A stretch of DNA of 64,000 nt from Streptomyces odontomachi (lineage in GTDB: Bacteria; Actinomycetota; Actinomycetes; Streptomycetales; Streptomycetaceae), in contig NZ_JAMJWG010000002.1 in assembly GCF_024435355.1 (NCBI RefSeq), positions 310,001 through 374,000 of the forward strand, written 5' to 3'. Below are positions 60,321 to 64,000 of this stretch, in pieces; position 1 is the stretch's first letter, and every line of letters begins with the position of its first letter. The position numbers and the translations under genes are program-made. The notes under the pieces are model-generated. The model did not search any database. It worked only from the letters and a program-made list of their open reading frames with translations, and was not told where the DNA came from.

Positions 60321-60336
60321 TCGAAACGCGTTTCGA
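60321..60336. promoter_or_regulatory. 16-bp perfect palindrome, LacI-type
   Basis: TCGAAACGCGTTTCGA is perfectly self-complementary with a central CG, the shape of LacI/GalR operators. It is 54 bp upstream of the ATPase start and over 250 bp from the GH2 start. No LacI gene is adjacent. Confidence 0.7.
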
Positions 60337-60389
60337 CGTCAGTTCCAGCCGGCTGCCGACGAGCCGGCGCGCCCGGCAGAGGAGATCGA

Positions 60390-62291
60390 GTGGATCAGTC
60401 GTCCGCCCCCGTCCGCCGTCTGTTCTTCGGACGTGACGACGCCGAGACCGATTTCACCCATGGACTGCTCCGGTGGGGATTCCAGCCCACCGCCGCCTAC
60501 GATGCCGCTCTCACCGGACGCAAGACGCTGATCATCGGGCGTAAGGGGTCCGGCAAGAGCGCCATCTGCCATCGGCTGATGGCGGGGTACGAGGGAACCG
60601 CCCTCCTCATCACCCCGGATGACGCGGCCGGCGACGAGATCCGCCGCTTCGAGTTGCAAGGGGTCACCGCAGACACGGCGAAGTCCCTGATCTGGCGTTA
60701 CACCTTCGCCATCCAGGCCGCACGGCATCTGTCGGCGCACGCCCGCCCGGCCCACGGCTGGCGCATCCCGCGCGCGGTCCGCGCGTTGCAGTCCTTCCTC
60801 CAGGCCAACGACGAGACCGGCGAGGACCGGCTGTACGAACGACTGCGACGTGGCGTGCGACGGTTGCAGGCAGCATCCCTCGCGCTGAAGGCCTTCGGCG
60901 TGGTGGAGGCGACGGCGGAGTTCAACGGCGGCACCGAAGGGGCCCGGGCCCTGCGCCAACTCGAGGTCCTGGAGTCCGGGGTGCTCGCCGCGTTCGAGGC
61001 ACTGCGCTGTACACCGCAGCACGAGCCGCTGCTGATCCTCGTCGACCAGCTGGAGCAGGTCTGGAACATCGATCCCGACAGCCACGCCATGGTCACCGGC
61101 CTGCTGCTCGCGGCCAAGCATGTGACGCGATGCTACGGCGGGGCGGTGCGGTGCTGTCTGTTCCTGCGCTCCGACATCTACGACTCGTTGAACTTCAGCG
61201 ACGGGGACAAGTTCCGCAGCGACGAGCTTCGTATCTCCTGGACGCAGCCCGCCCTGAGGGACATGGCACTCACCCGGGCCTCCCTCTCCCTCGAGCAGTC
61301 GCTGACACACGAGGAATTATGGGGTGGTGTCTTTCCCGCCACCGTCGAGGGCGAGGCGACGTCGGACTATCTGTTCCATCGCGTCCTGGCACGTCCGCGC
61401 GACGCCATCCAGTTCCTCACCGCGTGCAGGGACGTTGCGGACGGCCAGGCTCATCCCACGGTGCAGCCCGAGGACATCGTCACGGCGACCAAGCAGTTCT
61501 CCGACTGGAAACTCCAGGACCTGGCCCGCGAATACCTGGTCAATCACCCGTTTCTGAAATCGCTGTTCACCCTGTTCGAGAACCACGGCTACATCGTGAT
61601 GCGGCCGGCACTGGACCGGCGTTTCCAGGCCGTGCAGGGCAGCTTCCAACGGGGCTACCCGGCCTACGCGGAGAGGCTCACGACCCAAGGCGTCATCGAC
61701 ATCCTCTATGCGGTCAGCTTCCTCGGGGTGAAGCGGGGCAGCGACGTCGTCTTCGCCGGCGACACGCAAGTGCCGGTCCAACGCCACGAGGACGAATTCC
61801 ACATCCACCCCTGCTTCCGCCCCGCCCTGGGCAGCACCACCGCCATGGGACTGCCGCCCTACAGCCCCGACAACGACGTCGACTCCCCTCCCACCAAATC
61901 GAGTGCCCGCAGCGACGCGGCGGCCGGTCAGCAAATCAGTCGCGACTTCCACCTCCTCACCGAACTCACCCGCTCCTGTGGCCGCATCCTGAACATGGTG
62001 GACCGCTCCGACCTCCCCGAACCCGCCGGTAAGGAACTCTCCGGTCAGATAGAGAGGGTTCTGCACGCCGCTCGGCACAAGCTCGATCTCCAGTCGAGCG
62101 GGAAGTCCGTGGACTCGACCGCCCATGTGACGTCGGCGGCCAACTACTTCCGCGAACTGAGAACGCGGCTCACCGCCGGCGGAGTCCAGGACGAGAGGGT
62201 CCTGCGCCGGCTCGACGAGCAGGCGAACGCCCTCATGGCCACGGTCGGCGGCGCCGTCGGATCGGGAGGGGGCTCGGAGTCCTCACTCTGA
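60390..62291 (+). CDS. P-loop ATPase, Sll1717-like (KAP/STAND-type)
   Basis: This 633-residue protein has an N-terminal FFGRDDAETDF segment, Walker A GRKGSGKS at 50-57, Walker B LLILVDQLEQVW at 214-225 (D219, E222) and a sensor-like FLRSDIYD at 258-265. I place it in the Sll1717-type P-loop ATPases from these motifs; relatives include KAP and STAND NTPases, some in phage defence. The C-terminal 250 residues are of unknown fold. Codon 310 is TTA (61317-61319), so translation should need the bldA tRNA. GTG at 60390 has AGAGGAGA five bases upstream. It is a solitary gene. Defence or stress signalling is inference. Confidence 0.72.
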   Translation: MDQSSAPVRRLFFGRDDAETDFTHGLLRWGFQPTAAYDAALTGRKTLIIGRKGSGKSAICHRLMAGYEGTALLITPDDAAGDEIRRFELQGVTADTAKSLIWRYTFAIQAARHLSAHARPAHGWRIPRAVRALQSFLQANDETGEDRLYERLRRGVRRLQAASLALKAFGVVEATAEFNGGTEGARALRQLEVLESGVLAAFEALRCTPQHEPLLILVDQLEQVWNIDPDSHAMVTGLLLAAKHVTRCYGGAVRCCLFLRSDIYDSLNFSDGDKFRSDELRISWTQPALRDMALTRASLSLEQSLTHEELWGGVFPATVEGEATSDYLFHRVLARPRDAIQFLTACRDVADGQAHPTVQPEDIVTATKQFSDWKLQDLAREYLVNHPFLKSLFTLFENHGYIVMRPALDRRFQAVQGSFQRGYPAYAERLTTQGVIDILYAVSFLGVKRGSDVVFAGDTQVPVQRHEDEFHIHPCFRPALGSTTAMGLPPYSPDNDVDSPPTKSSARSDAAAGQQISRDFHLLTELTRSCGRILNMVDRSDLPEPAGKELSGQIERVLHAARHKLDLQSSGKSVDSTAHVTSAANYFRELRTRLTAGGVQDERVLRRLDEQANALMATVGGAVGSGGGSESSL

Positions 62292-62356
62292 CGCCGCGGC
62301 CGGCACGGGACCGTGGTCGGCCCCCGGCATGGGCACCGCCCCGCGTGCCACCCGCG

Positions 62357-63661
62357 TCACCACCACCCGAAGACCCCGCACGCCAGCCCGGGACCGACGA
62401 CCACGGAGACGAGCCCGCAGGTCAGCAGCTGTCGGAAGAGTCGCGCACGGTCTTCGGGCTGGGCGGCGCCGAGGATCAGGCCGCCCGTGATGCCCAGCGG
62501 GTTGATGTCGACGAGGATCGACGCCAACGCGACCGCGAGAACGGCTCCGACGGGCGAGGCGCCCTCGGCGACGACCGCGGGAACCAACGGCATCGTGGTC
62601 GCGAAGACGGCGATGGAGCTTGCCGCGAACGAGGTGACACCCGCGATGTAGCAGAGGACCAGCAGGCTCAGCATCGGTGATCCCGCCACCCGCAGCAGAT
62701 CGCTGATCCGGGTGAAGGCGCCCAGGTCCTGCATCAGGCCGACGTAGGTGAGCAGTCCCCCGATGAGCAGCACGACGTTCCAGGGGATCCGGGAGATGAT
62801 CTCGTTCGGGTCCAGCCGGAGGGCGAGCTGCTGGACGACCGCTGCGGTGAGTCCCAGGTAGCCGATGTTGACGTCGAAGCCGACCGAGTGCACCACCACG
62901 GCCAGCAGGCACACCAGGGTGAGGAGCCGGGCCGCCCCGGTCGACACGGGGCGCCCTGCGGTGGTTTCGGCGCCCGGGTCCACGCCGGAGCCGTCCGGTG
63001 CGGAAGCGGCGAGGAGGCCGGCCGGCGTGGTCGGCTCGAGGCGGCCACGTGGCATCACCCCGGTGCGGAGCCCGACGACGAGGCATCCGGCCGAGACGGC
63101 GAGGCCCGCCACCAGCCCGCCGAGGAAGAAGCTGATCGGGGCGGAGTCGGGCAGGCCGATCCCCAGCTTGTCGCCGAGCTGGCGCGCGCTGGTGCCGTAG
63201 ATGGCCAGCGGCGAAAGGAGCCCGCTGATGATGCCGGTGATGCCGAGCACGGCCGCGATGAACGGGGGTATCCCGTAGCGCGCGGCGAGTCCGAGCGCGA
63301 TGGGCGCGACGATGGCGGTGGCCGCGGCCGGCAGCGTGCCGATCGCCGTCAGCACGGCACCGATCAGGAACGGGACCAGGGCGACCAGCAGGGCCCTCCC
63401 GCCGACCAGGCGGAGCATGCCGTCGAGGAGCCAGTCGAGCGTGCCGTTGATCTGGGCGACGGCGAACAGCGCCGTGATCCCCACGATCAGCACGAAGAAG
63501 TCGCCGGGGAAGAACGCCGTCACGTCGTCCGCGGTGCGGTGCGCGGCGAGGCCGACGAGGAAGGCGGCGGGCAGGGCTGCGAGTCCGAGGTTGAACCTCG
63601 GGACGAGGGTCGCCACGAAGAGGGCGATGAGAACGACGATGGAGACGTCGGCCATGGACAT
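62357..63661 (-). CDS. SLC13/MatC-like dicarboxylate transporter
   Basis: The 434-residue membrane protein has about twelve helices, with a long hydrophilic loop at about 190-240 between halves. Features such as ITALFAVAQINGTLDWLLDGMLRLVGG, IGTLPAAATAIVAPIALGL and FAASSIAVFATTMPLVPAVV (quoted in part) place it in the divalent-anion/sodium symporter group near MatC. It should import a dicarboxylate such as malonate. ATG 63661 has GGGAGG six bases upstream. The adjacent CoA-transferase on the same strand could activate the imported acid. Confidence 0.85.
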   Translation of the reverse strand: MSMADVSIVVLIALFVATLVPRFNLGLAALPAAFLVGLAAHRTADDVTAFFPGDFFVLIVGITALFAVAQINGTLDWLLDGMLRLVGGRALLVALVPFLIGAVLTAIGTLPAAATAIVAPIALGLAARYGIPPFIAAVLGITGIISGLLSPLAIYGTSARQLGDKLGIGLPDSAPISFFLGGLVAGLAVSAGCLVVGLRTGVMPRGRLEPTTPAGLLAASAPDGSGVDPGAETTAGRPVSTGAARLLTLVCLLAVVVHSVGFDVNIGYLGLTAAVVQQLALRLDPNEIISRIPWNVVLLIGGLLTYVGLMQDLGAFTRISDLLRVAGSPMLSLLVLCYIAGVTSFAASSIAVFATTMPLVPAVVAEGASPVGAVLAVALASILVDINPLGITGGLILGAAQPEDRARLFRQLLTCGLVSVVVGPGLACGVFGWW

Positions 63662-63676
63662 CTGTGCCTCCCTGGT

Positions 63677-64000
63677 TCAGATGACGCCGCGGTCGGCGAG
63701 GTCGTCGATGGTGGTCGTGGCGAGGCCGAGGTCGCTCAGGACGGCGTGGGTGTGCTCACCGAGACGAGGGGCCCTGCGGTCGATCGTCTGCTCGAATCCC
63801 GAGAAGCGTCCGGCGGACCCCTGGACCAGGCGGGTACGTCCGTCCTGCTCGTCGGTCACCTCGACCACCGATCCACGGGCCCGCATATGGGGATCGGCGC
63901 AGATGTCGGCGGCCGTGTACACCGGTCCGCAGGCCACCCCCGCCTCGTCCAGCAGCCTGGTCAGCGGCTCGAGGTCATGGGCGGCCACGAAGGCGCCCAC
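63677..64000 (-). CDS. CaiB/BaiF family CoA-transferase (5' partial at window edge)
   Basis: The visible 107 residues are the C-terminal end of a family III CoA-transferase, with VACGPVYTAADICADPHMRARGSVVEV, the segment that follows the catalytic region, and LGEHTHAVLSDLGLATTTIDDLADRGVI. The start is beyond the window. It ends 15 bp upstream of the dicarboxylate transporter on the same strand, so the two are one operon, probably for uptake and CoA activation of a dicarboxylic acid. Confidence 0.88.
   Translation of the reverse strand: MGAFVAAHDLEPLTRLLDEAGVACGPVYTAADICADPHMRARGSVVEVTDEQDGRTRLVQGSAGRFSGFEQTIDRRAPRLGEHTHAVLSDLGLATTTIDDLADRGVI

Larger units (their letters stand above)
60052..60389. 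other. Divergent control region, GH2 and P-loop ATPase genes
   Basis: This 338-bp gap carries the GH2 promoter and leader on the minus strand and, on the plus strand, a TAGTAT -10 and a 16-bp perfect palindrome for the ATPase gene. The individual elements are listed separately; I see no small gene between them. Confidence 0.6.

Noticed and set aside
1..64000. CRISPR arrays, insertion sequences, integrases or attachment sites
   Set aside because: I saw no spaced direct repeats, transposase or recombinase motifs, or tRNA with flanking duplication.

Overview
The window is a stretch of chromosome from a high-GC actinobacterium, almost certainly a Streptomyces. Support for this comes from the GC-rich third codon positions throughout, frequent GTG and TTG starts, TAGNNT-type -10 boxes directly in front of start codons (probable leaderless mRNAs), a sugar ABC operon without its own ATPase, a BNR/Asp-box protein, deazaflavin-type and GlcNAc-kinase-like proteins, and one conspicuous TTA codon. 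I see no rRNA, tRNA, CRISPR array, insertion sequence or phage module. The species cannot be named from sequence alone.

Layout. 1-5.9 kb: end of an unknown gene, an anti-sigma-type ATP-binding protein, an FtsX/LolD-like ABC exporter operon with a small SHOCT protein, and a PHP-domain hydrolase. 5.9-11.5 kb: ROK regulator, AlkB-like dioxygenase, anchored hypothetical protein, APC amino-acid permease, an ArsR-SRPBCC fusion regulator with a striking double operator, and a GNAT protein. 11.8-16.3 kb: an amino-sugar/tagatose-type catabolic pair (class II aldolase and SIS isomerase) divergent from a DeoR regulator, then an MFS transporter. 16.4-24.2 kb: NarL-type two-component system, TetR regulator divergent from a deazaflavin-dependent nitroreductase with three related palindromes between them, geranylgeranyl-reductase-like flavoprotein, M20 peptidase, and a kinase-Nudix fusion. 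24.5-30 kb: a sugar uptake operon (ROK kinase, lipoprotein, two permeases) divergent from a LacI regulator with a perfect operator between them.

30-41 kb: methyltransferase, CitE-like aldolase, electron-transfer flavoprotein etfBA, flavin reductase, thioredoxin, then a compact DUF6421-SDR-threonine aldolase operon, a glycerophosphodiesterase, GNAT and VOC proteins. 41-48.5 kb: a MarR regulator with a frameshifted FUSC membrane protein, DUF5134 protein, M56 metallopeptidase, PAP2 phosphatase, HAD hydrolase, TetR and ArsR regulators. 48.7-56.7 kb: Old Yellow Enzyme, homocysteine S-methyltransferase, BNR-repeat protein, uracil-DNA glycosylase coupled to a BadF-type kinase, sirohydrochlorin-chelatase-like protein and a lactonase. 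56.9-64 kb: secreted GH2 beta-galactosidase, an orphan P-loop ATPase of the Sll1717 type, and a MatC-like dicarboxylate transporter next to a CoA-transferase cut by the window edge.

Most of the region is housekeeping-adjacent and accessory metabolism typical of Streptomyces. The least explained parts are the DUF6421 operon, whose first protein carries an HDxxH...EE arrangement reminiscent of zinc peptidases, and the solitary P-loop ATPase, which carries a TTA (bldA-dependent) codon and a perfect 16-bp palindrome in its leader. The latter looks like the best candidate here for a conditionally expressed defence or stress module, but nothing in the sequence proves that.
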